A DNA stretch of 64,000 nt, taken from assembly GCF_035989265.1 (NCBI RefSeq), contig NZ_JAYKZX010000001.1:1-64000 (forward strand), written 5' to 3'. Origin of the DNA: Sphingobium sp. HWE2-09. GTDB lineage: Bacteria; Pseudomonadota; Alphaproteobacteria; Sphingomonadales; Sphingomonadaceae. The translations under genes and the position numbers were made by a program. Below are positions 27,840 to 36,511 of the stretch, piece by piece. Within the stretch, counting starts at the first letter, position 1; the number at the start of each line of letters is the position of its first letter. Under the pieces are notes generated by a model. It worked only from the letters and a program-made list of their open reading frames with translations. It did not search any database and was not told the DNA's origin.

Positions 27840-30285
27840 GGGGCTTGAACCCCAGCCAGACATCCTGCGTCATGCGCGCGTCGAGACCGGGCCGGACCTG
27901 CTCGACCCGCTCGAACGCAGCGAGCAGATGGCTGCGGACCCAGGCCGGGGGATGGATGGCGAAATACCATTTCTTGCCCTCGGCAAACCGGCTCTGGGTG
28001 ACGATCTCGCCGCGGTCATAGGCTTCCGCCTCGCGCCTCTGGGTCAGCAGATAGCGATAATGATCGCCATGGGTGGTCGCGATCATCAACCCGCCGGGCC
28101 GCAACACCCGGTGGAGTTCGGCGGTCCAATCCCGATGCATGTCCTGCGACAAATGGGTGAAGACCGAAAAATTATAGACCGCATCGAAACTGCCGTCGGG
28201 GAAGGGCAGGGGCGGCGCCAGCCCATTGAGCGCGAAGGCGATGCCGGGCAGATGATCGCGGCACCAGTCTATCGTCGCGGGATTATAGTCGCTGCCGGTC
28301 AGTTCGGGCGACCGCCCGGCCAACAGCGCAGGCATATGCCGGATCAACCGCCCCGGCCCACAACCCCATTCCAGCACGCGCAGGGACGGCGCATCTGGCA
28401 GATGGGTGCGGATCAACCGTGCGAACAATGCCGCATGGGCCAGCCCCATGTCATGATAATCCACCCAATCGACTTTGTTATAGGCGTCGAAAGCCAGGTC
28501 TTCGGGAGGCACTGCGAAATCGGGATGCCGCACGCGAAAGGCGCGATTGCCACGCGCCGCCCGCGCCCGCTTGCGCAGGAACGCCATGCGATCGAACATG
28601 GGCAGCAGGCCTAGGGATCGGGTGGCGCTCAATATGTGATATTTCATGGATCTACGCCTTCTCATGCGGGTGGGGGAGGGCAGGTCGAATAGGCGGCGGA
28701 CATAGGCCGGATCCTGTCCGACGACGGCGATCAGCGGAAACGGCGCGTCCGGCTGGCTCAGGCGGAACCGGTTGGCGCGATCCTGGACGATGTCGACCAG
28801 CACCGCCGCGACGACGCCTGCGCCTAGGCCCATGATGATCGCGGCGATCAGCAGCATTTTGGTCTGCGGCGCATCCGGCTTGTCGGGCAGGGCCGCGCCT
28901 TCCACGATCTGAATGGCCGACGGCGCCGACTGGGCGGTGGCGGCCGTGACCGCCGCGGTCATCAACTTGTCCTGCAACGCCAGATAGGTCTTTTCCAGCA
29001 CATCATGGGTCCGGCCCAGATCATGGCTGTCCTTCATCTTCTGCGGAATGCGGTCGATCACGCCGCGCCGCGCCGCGCCCTCCGCCGACAGCGCGATCAG
29101 GCTCGCGCGATCGCCCGCCAACTGCGCTTCCAGCGCCGCCCTGCGCGCGCGCAGCGCGTCATAGCCGCCATTGCGCGCGATGCTGCTCTGCTGCACCCCG
29201 CGCCTGGGCTGGCCCGCCAGTTGCCGTCCGATCGCCGCAATCTGCGCATCCATGTCGCGCACGTCGGGGGATTCCGGGCGATAATGCACCAGCAGCGCGT
29301 CACGCGCGGCGACCAGCTTGGCCTGCTCCTGTTTCAGTTGGGCCGTCACCGGATTATCTTGGACCAGTTGGCTCGCCACTATATCCTTCGGCTCCCGCGC
29401 CAGCTGCGCGGTGACGGTCGCCAGTTCGCTCTGCCCCGCTGCGATCGCCGTGCGCTTGGCGTCCAGTTCGCCTTGCTGACTCAGATATTGGCCGATCTCG
29501 ACCTTGTCCTTTTCGAACATCAGCAGCATGTCGTTCTGCGTGTAATAGCGCTCCATCCGCGTTTCGAGCGCGCGCAGGTCGGCACGGGCACGGTCCGCCT
29601 CGGTCTGGAGCGACGCATAAGCCTGCCGCGCTTCGCTGGCGAAGCGGGCGCGGCGTTGCGCGATATAGGTGGCGGCGACCCTGTCGGCGATCTGCGCCAC
29701 GCGCGGGCTTGGGCCGCGCACGGTCAGCAGGCCGATATGGCTGTCGGGCAGCTGCGTCATCGCCACCCCGGTGCGGAAATCATCCAGCGTCCGGGCGCGC
29801 TCCACCTCCCTTTCCGTCGCGACATAGGGCGATGGCGCAGTCGGAAACAGCGCCGCCTTCGTTCCCCGCCAAGCGCGCCCGGGCCAGCTTTGCGTCCACA
29901 GCCCCGTCATATATCGCAGCGGCGGATGATAGACGTCGCCATAGCCCAGATTAAGATCGGCGATCACCTGCTTCAAAACCGGGCCGGACGTCGCCAGAAT
30001 CATTTCGTCTTTCAGCGCAATGTGGCGAAACACGGCCCAGTCGTCATAGAAGCTCTCCCGCTGGCGATCGTCGTCCGATACCGCCGACAGGGTGACGCTG
30101 GCCGAATAGACCGGCGGCCAGACGATGATATAGAGGCTCACCAGCGCCAGCGTCAGCAAGGTCACGGCCAGGATCAGGCGACGATGCCCTGCAACCGCAA
30201 AGGCGACGATATGGCCCGCCCGGCGGAAATCGAAGCTGTCGGCCTCCGGGCGGTAAGGCACGGCTTCGGGTGCAGGGGGCGTCAT
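27832..30285 (-). CDS. Wzz-like chain-length protein read through into a SAM methyltransferase
   Basis: As written, one frame encodes 817 residues. Residues 1-546 are a polysaccharide co-polymerase: TM1 at about 35-55, periplasmic coiled coil at about 200-420 (EARQAYASLQTEADRARADL), TM2 at about 478-500 (MLLIAAIIMGLGAGVVAAVL), no kinase domain. Residues 547-817 are a class I methyltransferase (VLEWGCGPGRLIRHMP; HRVLRPGGLMIATTHG). The join falls at a G5 tract, + strand 28672-28676. One more base would end the first protein at TAG 28652-28654 after 544 residues and leave the methyltransferase to start at ATG 28647 behind AGAAGG. Two separate genes are therefore likelier than a true fusion. The first sets chain length with Wzy; the second probably methylates a sugar. 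Confidence 0.8.
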   Translation of the reverse strand: MTPPAPEAVPYRPEADSFDFRRAGHIVAFAVAGHRRLILAVTLLTLALVSLYIIVWPPVYSASVTLSAVSDDDRQRESFYDDWAVFRHIALKDEMILATSGPVLKQVIADLNLGYGDVYHPPLRYMTGLWTQSWPGRAWRGTKAALFPTAPSPYVATEREVERARTLDDFRTGVAMTQLPDSHIGLLTVRGPSPRVAQIADRVAATYIAQRRARFASEARQAYASLQTEADRARADLRALETRMERYYTQNDMLLMFEKDKVEIGQYLSQQGELDAKRTAIAAGQSELATVTAQLAREPKDIVASQLVQDNPVTAQLKQEQAKLVAARDALLVHYRPESPDVRDMDAQIAAIGRQLAGQPRRGVQQSSIARNGGYDALRARRAALEAQLAGDRASLIALSAEGAARRGVIDRIPQKMKDSHDLGRTHDVLEKTYLALQDKLMTAAVTAATAQSAPSAIQIVEGAALPDKPDAPQTKMLLIAAIIMGLGAGVVAAVLVDIVQDRANRFRLSQPDAPFPLIAVVGQDPAYVRRLFDLPSPTRMRRRRSMKYHILSATRSLGLLPMFDRMAFLRKRARAARGNRAFRVRHPDFAVPPEDLAFDAYNKVDWVDYHDMGLAHAALFARLIRTHLPDAPSLRVLEWGCGPGRLIRHMPALLAGRSPELTGSDYNPATIDWCRDHLPGIAFALNGLAPPLPFPDGSFDAVYNFSVFTHLSQDMHRDWTAELHRVLRPGGLMIATTHGDHYRYLLTQRREAEAYDRGEIVTQSRFAEGKKWYFAIHPPAWVRSHLLAAFERVEQVRPGLDARMTQDVWLGFKPHG

Positions 30286-31034
30286 CGGTCGATCTCCTGC
30301 AACAGGCGCAACTGGACATAAGGCGCCATCAGCGCGGTCAGGCCGCCCAGCGGTGCGTTGACATAGGTCTGGAGAAAGCGAGCGAACCGCGCGCCGCTGC
30401 TTTCCTGCACGACGATGATGTCGCCGGGACGCAGCGGCACATTCTGCAACGCCAGCATCATGCCCGCATGGCCACGCCCACCACTGCGCAGGATATGGGC
30501 GGTCAGATGGCCGCTCTCATCCAGCCGGATCAGCGCCACATTGGACAGCGCCGCCCCCTTGCCCGCATCCCCCGCCAGGATCAGCGCCTGTGCGGCGGTT
30601 GGCGCGTCGCGCAGCGCCACCGCGCCGGGCCGGTTCACCTCGCCCGCGACGAAGACCTTGGCCTCGCGCGGATTGGCAACGGCAATGCTCACCTGCGGAT
30701 CGCGCACCCGCGCCAGCAGCCTCTCCCGCACCACGTCCGCCGCCGCCATCGGGGTGAGACCTGCGACCGCGATGTCGCCCGATCGGGGCAACGTCACCAT
30801 GCCATCGACGCGCACGGTCGCGCTGCGCGACAATTCGGGCATATGGTCGACCATGATGTCCAACTGGTCGCCGGGACCGAGCAGATAGGCCGCTTCATAG
30901 CGCGCCGTGGACCGGATCACCTCCGGCGCGGCGACGATGCTCTGCGGCGTGCGCAGGCTTGGCGAACAGGCGCCCAGCAGGATGGAGATCGGCAGCAACG
31001 CCGTAAACAGGCTGATGCGCGGCGCAAGGCTCAT
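30282..31034 (-). CDS. Polysaccharide export outer-membrane lipoprotein (Wza/GumB-like)
   Basis: A 250-residue protein beginning at ATG 31034, which overlaps the upstream stop (ATGA) and gives a lipoprotein signal with lipobox LLGAC. The mature part has the Poly_export domain (YLLGPGDQLDIMV, VRVDGMVTLPRSGDIAVAGLT) and a SLBB-type domain (KVFVAGEVNRPGAV, VPLRPGDIIVVQES). It should form the outer-membrane channel through which the polymer leaves, with the Wzz-like protein encoded directly after it. The length is short for Wza and nearer to GumB/ExoF-type proteins. Confidence 0.92.
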   Translation of the reverse strand: MSLAPRISLFTALLPISILLGACSPSLRTPQSIVAAPEVIRSTARYEAAYLLGPGDQLDIMVDHMPELSRSATVRVDGMVTLPRSGDIAVAGLTPMAAADVVRERLLARVRDPQVSIAVANPREAKVFVAGEVNRPGAVALRDAPTAAQALILAGDAGKGAALSNVALIRLDESGHLTAHILRSGGRGHAGMMLALQNVPLRPGDIIVVQESSGARFARFLQTYVNAPLGGLTALMAPYVQLRLLQEIDR

Positions 31035-31957
31035 GTCCGTCCTCCCGTCAGCAATAATCGCGCCCGCATCGTCCAGGCGCGCGGCGAAAGCGGGTTGGCG
31101 GCGCAAGCCGCGCCCAGCGCAGCGCGCGCGGCGATGGGATTTCCCTGATCCACCGCCATCTGCGCCCGCGCGCGATGCAGCCGGGCGACGATCGCCCGCC
31201 GCCGCCGTTCCGGCGCGCCGCTGTAACGACGCCGCTCCAGGATCCGCAGCATCGTCTCGACCACCTGGGGATTACCCATCAAACCCAGCGTGTTGCGCAA
31301 CTGCCCGGCATGATAGCGAAAGCCCAGCAAAGTATCGGGATCGAACCAGCCGACCGCGCCCATATCACCCAGTCGCGTAAAGATATTCAGCTCGAACGGG
31401 AAATTGCCGGAACAGTCGTCATCGACAAAGCCCGATCGACGCAGCGCATCGGTACGGAAGACCGTGCCGGAAATGGGCGTAAAACCACTGCCCATATGCG
31501 TCTCCAAAACCGGAAAGCGGCCAGCCCGCCGGTTACGCCGATGGTCACGCACATACGCCCGCGTCCGATCATGCGATGGCCGACCCGCCGCATCCATCAG
31601 CCACGGATTGGCGACGAACAGCGTCGCATCGCGCGCGCCATCCAGCGCCACGACCGCCCGCTCAAGATAGTGAGGAGACAAGACGTCATCGTCATGCAGG
31701 ATGCAGAAATATTCTGCGTCGCCCGCTTCCCCGAACAAATAGCGACCCTGCCCATATTCGCCGTCATTCCGCGCCTGCTGGACGAAGCGGAACCGCGGGT
31801 CGCCCAGCCCCTCCACATAGGCGCGTACGGCGGCCCCCACGCCGTCGGGCGACGCATTGTCGCTCACCACCACGCGGAAATCGCGGAAGCTCTGCGCGCG
31901 CAGGCTCTCCACCGCCTCCTGCACATAGTCGGGGCGGTTATAGGTGGGCACCCCCAC
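31031..31957 (-). CDS. Glycosyltransferase family 2
   Basis: A GT-A fold glycosyltransferase with PTYNRPDYVQEAVESL, VVVSDNASPDG, and the DxD-type metal site in YFCILHDDDVLSPHYL, then a short C-terminal helical region. No in-frame ATG exists near the proper beginning. GTG 31957 is chosen (308 residues), 10 bases after the rfbG stop; an ATT about 20 bases further up would restore the full first strand (ERILVGVPTYN). The start is therefore uncertain. It probably transfers a sugar in repeat-unit assembly; specificity unknown. Confidence 0.82.
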   Translation of the reverse strand: MGVPTYNRPDYVQEAVESLRAQSFRDFRVVVSDNASPDGVGAAVRAYVEGLGDPRFRFVQQARNDGEYGQGRYLFGEAGDAEYFCILHDDDVLSPHYLERAVVALDGARDATLFVANPWLMDAAGRPSHDRTRAYVRDHRRNRRAGRFPVLETHMGSGFTPISGTVFRTDALRRSGFVDDDCSGNFPFELNIFTRLGDMGAVGWFDPDTLLGFRYHAGQLRNTLGLMGNPQVVETMLRILERRRYSGAPERRRRAIVARLHRARAQMAVDQGNPIAARAALGAACAANPLSPRAWTMRARLLLTGGRT

Positions 31958-31967
31958 TAAGATGCGC

Positions 31968-32945
31968 TCAGAAGAAATGGCGGTGCGCCTTGTACCAGAG
32001 GAAGGTCTGTCCCAGCCGCTCGTCCAACCCCGCGCCCGGCGACCAGCCCAGCTTCTGCGCCGCCAAGGCAGACGACAGATATTGCGCCTGGATTTCGCCA
32101 TGGGCATGATTGCGCACATCGGGTTCCAGGTCGGTACGCCCGGCTGCCAGCAGCGTGCGGCGGGTAAGGTCCAGCACGCTTACCGGTTCGCCCGTCCCGA
32201 AATTGAAGGCGCGACCCACCACGCCCTCGTCACCCATATGCTGGGCCAATAACAGGTAGCCGCGCACGATATCCTCGACGAACACATAGTCGCGCACCGG
32301 CGACCCATCCGACCGGATGACCGGCCGCGCCCCGTCGATCGCGGCGATGCAGGTGCCCGGCACGATGCGATTGCTGTTAAGATCGCCCGGCCCGAACAGA
32401 TTGCCGCAGCGGGTGATGGCGATGGGCAGGCGATAGGTCTGCGCATAGCTGAGTGCGATCAGGTCGGCGCAGCTTTTCGACACGTCATAGGGATGGCGCC
32501 CCTGCAACGCGAAATCCTCTTGATAGGGCAGGCTGTCATGCTCCCCATAGGCCTTGTCGGACGAGGCAATGACGATCCGCTCGACCGTCGCCACCCGGCG
32601 ACACGCCTCCAGCAGCACCCATGTGCCCTTGATATTCGCTTCGAAGGTGGAGAGCGGATTGCGATTGGCGACGCCGACGATCGCCTGCGCGCCCAAGTGA
32701 AACACGCTATCGACCGCATATTCGTTCAACGCCCGTTCGATGACGTCATAATCCTCCAGCGCGCCACGCACCACCTTGGCGCGGGTTGCCAGGCCATCGG
32801 CCTGGAAGCGCGACTGCGGCACCATGTCGCGCACCAGCGCCACGACTTCGGCCCCCTGCGCCAGCAATTCCGCGACCAGGCTTCCGCCCAGAAATCCCGT
32901 CGCGCCGGTGACCAGGCAGGTCTTGCCTTTCCAGAAGCCGCTCAT
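31968..32945 (-). CDS. rfbG: NAD-dependent sugar dehydratase, CDP-glucose 4,6-dehydratase-like
   Basis: A 325-residue extended short-chain dehydrogenase: CLVTGATGFLGGSLVAELL (NAD-binding Gly motif), VFHLGAQAIVGVA, SSDKAYGEH in place of the usual catalytic Ser/Thr stretch, and the Tyr-Lys pair in HPYDVSKSCADL. The SSDKAYG segment and the adjacent cytidylyltransferase-like gene indicate CDP-glucose 4,6-dehydratase, producing CDP-4-keto-6-deoxyglucose. The ATG overlaps the upstream stop. No CDP-sugar epimerase or 3-deoxygenase follows, so the end product is unknown. A GDP- or UDP-sugar enzyme cannot be fully excluded. Confidence 0.8.
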   Translation of the reverse strand: MSGFWKGKTCLVTGATGFLGGSLVAELLAQGAEVVALVRDMVPQSRFQADGLATRAKVVRGALEDYDVIERALNEYAVDSVFHLGAQAIVGVANRNPLSTFEANIKGTWVLLEACRRVATVERIVIASSDKAYGEHDSLPYQEDFALQGRHPYDVSKSCADLIALSYAQTYRLPIAITRCGNLFGPGDLNSNRIVPGTCIAAIDGARPVIRSDGSPVRDYVFVEDIVRGYLLLAQHMGDEGVVGRAFNFGTGEPVSVLDLTRRTLLAAGRTDLEPDVRNHAHGEIQAQYLSSALAAQKLGWSPGAGLDERLGQTFLWYKAHRHFF

Positions 32946-33663
32946 GCCGCGCGCTCCTCTGGTTTCTGATGGCCGATCCAGGGCGGCGGCATGCCCCCTG
33001 CCAGCAGTTCGTCCGCTTCGATCACATCCTTGTAGCTGTCGAACGACTTGAAAAAGCCGTCATGGCGATAGGTGAAGGCGTCCCCCGCGCGATCAGCGGC
33101 GGGATGATATCGCGCTCCAGATTGTCGCCCTGCCAGTCACTGAAGATGGCCGGGTCCATCACCATGAAACCCGCATTGATCCAATAATCGGCGATCAGCG
33201 GCTTCTCCGCGAACCGCGCGATCGCGCCGTCATCTTCGACCGACAACACCCCATATTGCGACACCATCGGCACCGACGTGATCGTCAGCCGCGCATTATG
33301 ACCGTGATGAAACGCTACGACATCGGCCAACGGCACGTCCGACAGCCCATCGCCATAGGTCGCGATAAAGGGGCCGTCGATCAGATGACGACAATTCCAG
33401 ATGCGCCGCCCCGTATCGGCATTCTCCCCGGTATCGACGATCTTGACGCTGGCGCCGATATCCTTCCCCTCGAAATAATCGTGGAGAACATCCTGCCTAT
33501 ATCCTGCCGCCAGGATGAATTCATGAAAGCCCTGGCGAATGAAATTCTTGATCACATGGACCAGCACCGGCGTGCCGCCCAATGGCAGCATCGGCTTGGG
33601 CAGATAGGTGGTGAAGGGAAAGGCGCGGATGCCCTGCCCGCCGCATAATATGACGACTTTCAT
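32942..33663 (-). pseudogene. rfbF: Glucose-1-phosphate cytidylyltransferase-like, frameshifted
   Basis: A nucleotidyltransferase with MKVVILCGGQGIRAF, YLPKPMLPLGGTPVLVHV, VDTGENADTGRRI and TYGDGLSDV, the last two characteristic of RfbF (CTP:glucose-1-phosphate). ATG 33663 overlaps the preceding stop. The frame breaks at a C5 tract on the + strand, 33082-33086: as written the protein ends early in LIARGTPSPIAM. One more base gives ARGDAFTYRHDGFFKSFDSY, matching the family, and a 240-residue protein whose stop overlaps the rfbG ATG. The clean operon overlap supports a sequence error over true decay. It would supply CDP-glucose to RfbG. Confidence 0.78.
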
Positions 33664-34757
33664 CTGTCGGTTCCTTTCGTCTTGGTTGGCATGAACTGGT
33701 CGAGGGGAAGGGTGGCGAGGCCGATGCCGAATTCCGGCCCGGCCACGCCGCGCTGGATCAGCGGGCCAAGCCGGGACCGGGCGACATGCCCCCCGAACCA
33801 GAGCTTGATCCGATCGCTGTCCCGCAAGGGACCGGGGGCCAATATCTCGCCATCGGTCCACTGCGTGCTGGCGCGCGTCAGCAGCGGCGCAGGGTCTTCC
33901 TGGAAATGCACGCCATCGGCGGACCGCGCATGGTGGATCGCCACCTGCTGCCAGGCCGGGTCCGCGCCTTTCTGCTCATGCGCCACCGAGTAGAAAAGAT
34001 CGACGCCATCCGCCTCGGCCAGTGCAGCAGGCGACGCATAACCGGCATAGCCCTGCGCGGCCGGATAAAGCGGTCCCTGCGTCAGCACCTGCGTCGGCGG
34101 ACTGAAGGTCACGCCATCGCGCGACCGGACCAGCCCAATCGATTGCAGCGGCGGCCCGCCGCCCTCCCGCGCGCCCACGGCGGAGAAATAAAGCAACATC
34201 TCGTCGCCCCGCACCGCCAGCCCCGGCTCCGCCACCAGATAGCCGTTCCAGTCGCGCGCCCCACCGGTCGCCTTGAGCAAAGTCCAGCGGGCTATTCGCC
34301 AGTCGATACCGTCGACGGAAACCGCCAGACCGATCGCCATCGGCGACGGATCGGGGTCGGCATAGACCCCGGTAAAGGCCATCCAGTACCGCCCCGCAAA
34401 GCGTGCGACGCTGGGCGTCTCGATACTGGCATAAGGGCCGCCCGCGGGCGAAAGCAGCGGCGTGTCAGGAGACAAAGTCCAATGCGCGCCATCGCGCGAC
34501 ACGGCGCGGAACGGCAGCACTGGCGGCGCGAACGGCGCGCCGGTGCTGGTCGTCATATAGAGCACATAGCCATCCGCCGTGCGCAGCAGGCTGGGGTCGT
34601 TCCACAGCCCCATTGCACGCAGCGATCCCGCGGCAATCACCGGCGCATCGCGGCTGACCGTCCAGCCCGGCATGGCACGCGGCAAATCCGGCGGCGGTGC
34701 GGGATCGGCACAGGCGGTCAGCCAGGCCAGCGCGAAAGAGGATGTGACGCCCCGCAT
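33660..34757 (-). CDS. Five-bladed beta-propeller lipoprotein (GH43/GH32-like fold)
   Basis: A 365-residue lipoprotein. ATG 34757 gives a short signal with lipobox LTAC. The mature protein has propeller blades typical of glycosidase-like families: GLWNDPSLLRTADGYVLYMT, IETPSVARFAGRYWMAFTG, VAEPGLAVRGDEMLLYFSAVG, and the late QWTDGEILAPGPLRDS. Asp and Glu at blade starts (NDPS, ETPS, AEPG, DGEI) fit the GH43/GH32/GH117-like fold, but no classical active-site set is certain. Located just after the initiating transferase gene and overlapping both neighbours, it probably acts on or binds the exported polymer in the periplasm or outer membrane. Confidence 0.75.
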   Translation of the reverse strand: MRGVTSSFALAWLTACADPAPPPDLPRAMPGWTVSRDAPVIAAGSLRAMGLWNDPSLLRTADGYVLYMTTSTGAPFAPPVLPFRAVSRDGAHWTLSPDTPLLSPAGGPYASIETPSVARFAGRYWMAFTGVYADPDPSPMAIGLAVSVDGIDWRIARWTLLKATGGARDWNGYLVAEPGLAVRGDEMLLYFSAVGAREGGGPPLQSIGLVRSRDGVTFSPPTQVLTQGPLYPAAQGYAGYASPAALAEADGVDLFYSVAHEQKGADPAWQQVAIHHARSADGVHFQEDPAPLLTRASTQWTDGEILAPGPLRDSDRIKLWFGGHVARSRLGPLIQRGVAGPEFGIGLATLPLDQFMPTKTKGTDR

Positions 34758-36190
34758 CAAAACGCATTCCGCTGCACGAACGGCACCAGCACCGTGCGCG
34801 CCAATATCTGCAAATCCAGCCACAGCGACCAGCGGCGCAGATAGTCGATATCGTGGACCACCCGCTGCTCCATCTTATCGTGGGTGTCCGTCTCGCCGCG
34901 CCAGCCGCTGACCTGCGCCAGGCCAGTGATGCCGGGCTTGATCTTGTGCCGCACCGCATAGCGACGGATGATCGGGCGAAAGGCGTCATCCAGCGCGACC
35001 GGATGCGGCCGCGGCCCGACCACCGACATGGTCCCCAACGCCACGTTGATGAACTGCGGCAGCTCGTCGATCGACGTCCGCCGCAAGACGGCGCCCACGC
35101 GCGTCACGCGATCGTCGCCCCGCCGCGCCTGGACGAAGCCCTCATCCTGCGCCACGCGCATCGACCGGAATTTCCAGATACGAAAGGGCCGACCGTCCAG
35201 CCCATAGCGGGTCTGGGAAAAGAAGACCGGGCCGCGCGTATCGATCTTGATCGCGATCGCGGCCAGCAACGCGATCGGCAGGATCAGCGGCAGGGCGATC
35301 AGCGTCAGGACCATATCCTCGGCCCGCTTGATCAGCCGGGAATAGCCTTCGAACGGCGATTCCACGATGCTGACGACCGGCTGGCCATAGACATCGTCCC
35401 ACCGCGCGCCGACCAGATCCAGCCGGAAGAGCGGCGGACAATAATAGAGCGATGCCGTGGTGTCGCCGAACCGGTCCAGGATCGCCTTGATCCGCTGCTC
35501 CGCCGCCATCGGCAGCGTTACATAGATGCGGCTGACCGCACCCGATCGCGCCAGTTCATACAGCCGGTCGACGGACCCGTGAAAATCATGGCCGGGCAGG
35601 GCGACGGTGCGATCGTTCGTCGGGCGGCGATCGTCGAACACGCCCATCGACCGGATGCCCATCCAGCGCTGCCGCGCGAACACATCGCCCAGCCGCCGCG
35701 CGGTTTCGGTCGCCCCGATAAACGCGGCGCTGCGCTGGTCATGGCCCACGCTGCGCCACACCCGCAGGGCCAGACGCACGCCGATGCGAAATAGAATGAT
35801 GGCGATCAGCGATCCGCCATACCATAAGGCCGCGGCGGGCGCCCATGACGCCGTCCGCGCCATCGGCAAATCGCCCAGCATCGCGAACAACAGCATCACG
35901 CCCAGGAAGCTGATCGTCCAATGCGCCGTCAGATCGGCCAATTCATGGCGCAGGCGCACGATCCGCCACGACCGGCTGAGGTGAAAGAAGGACGCCGTCA
36001 GTTCCAGCACCGCGACGCACAGCAGCGCATCGATGATCGCCGATCGCATCGACAAAGGCCCGGCCGTCAAAGCCATGCAGAGCAGGATCAGCGCGGTATC
36101 GATCAACCGGCACAGGCGCACGAACAGCGCACCGAACTGCTGGAATCGCCCGTTCATCCTGAAATCGGCATCCCATTGGGAAATCGACAT
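34757..36190 (-). CDS. Undecaprenyl-phosphate sugar phosphotransferase (WcaJ-like)
   Basis: A 477-residue polyprenyl-phosphate hexose-1-phosphate transferase that begins repeat-unit assembly. It has four N-terminal membrane segments (about residues 25-150), a CoA-binding-like soluble domain (SAAFIGATETARRLGDVF, RIYVTLPMAAEQRI), and the C-terminal catalytic domain (IKRAEDMVLTLIALPLILP, KIDTRGPVFFSQTRYG, KFRSMRV, RRTSIDELPQFINVALGTMSVVGPRPHP, RHKIKPGITGLAQVSGWRGET). The whole WcaJ/PssY-type pattern is complete. First gene of the leftward operon; its start lies at the edge of the AT-rich hub. It probably transfers glucose- or galactose-1-phosphate. Confidence 0.93.
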   Translation of the reverse strand: MSISQWDADFRMNGRFQQFGALFVRLCRLIDTALILLCMALTAGPLSMRSAIIDALLCVAVLELTASFFHLSRSWRIVRLRHELADLTAHWTISFLGVMLLFAMLGDLPMARTASWAPAAALWYGGSLIAIILFRIGVRLALRVWRSVGHDQRSAAFIGATETARRLGDVFARQRWMGIRSMGVFDDRRPTNDRTVALPGHDFHGSVDRLYELARSGAVSRIYVTLPMAAEQRIKAILDRFGDTTASLYYCPPLFRLDLVGARWDDVYGQPVVSIVESPFEGYSRLIKRAEDMVLTLIALPLILPIALLAAIAIKIDTRGPVFFSQTRYGLDGRPFRIWKFRSMRVAQDEGFVQARRGDDRVTRVGAVLRRTSIDELPQFINVALGTMSVVGPRPHPVALDDAFRPIIRRYAVRHKIKPGITGLAQVSGWRGETDTHDKMEQRVVHDIDYLRRWSLWLDLQILARTVLVPFVQRNAF

Positions 36191-36511
36191 ACCCTGACGC
36201 TCCCATCACAAGTTAATATCGAAATAAATGATGTAAAATACGAAAAACTATAATATAGAAAATTGCATTTTCCGTATTAATTGCGATCATTCTCCGAATC
36301 ACTTGTCAATCAAACCAAAGAAAACGACACGTCGATAGATGAGTTAACCAAGTTAATATTAGGTGTGCCAATTTGCGACAGGCGCAATATCGCGGATTGC
36401 GAAGCGATGACGCAGTTATATTATTTTACGTATCTCCGTTATTTCGATTCGGTCCGGTCAGCGGATCAGTCGTCCTGTGCGGACCATGTAAAAGAGGGGG
36501 CGGTCACGCCG
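36191..36511. promoter_or_regulatory. AT-rich divergent control region of the polysaccharide locus
   Basis: About 320 bases between the leftward operon and the rightward genes, markedly richer in A/T than any other part of the window up to about 36,470. It contains a perfect inverted repeat GAAAATTGCATTTTC (36258-36272) and several TTAATA/TATAAT-like hexamers on both strands. A frame open from 36281 crosses it, but its codons are AT-rich and unlike the rest. The likely content is two divergent promoters and binding sites for an AT-preferring regulator such as MucR. Confidence 0.6.

Noticed and set aside
36281..36511. Longer N-terminus for the BY-kinase-like protein
   Set aside because: AT-rich codons unlike the rest of the gene; better explained as promoter DNA. 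Not fully excluded.
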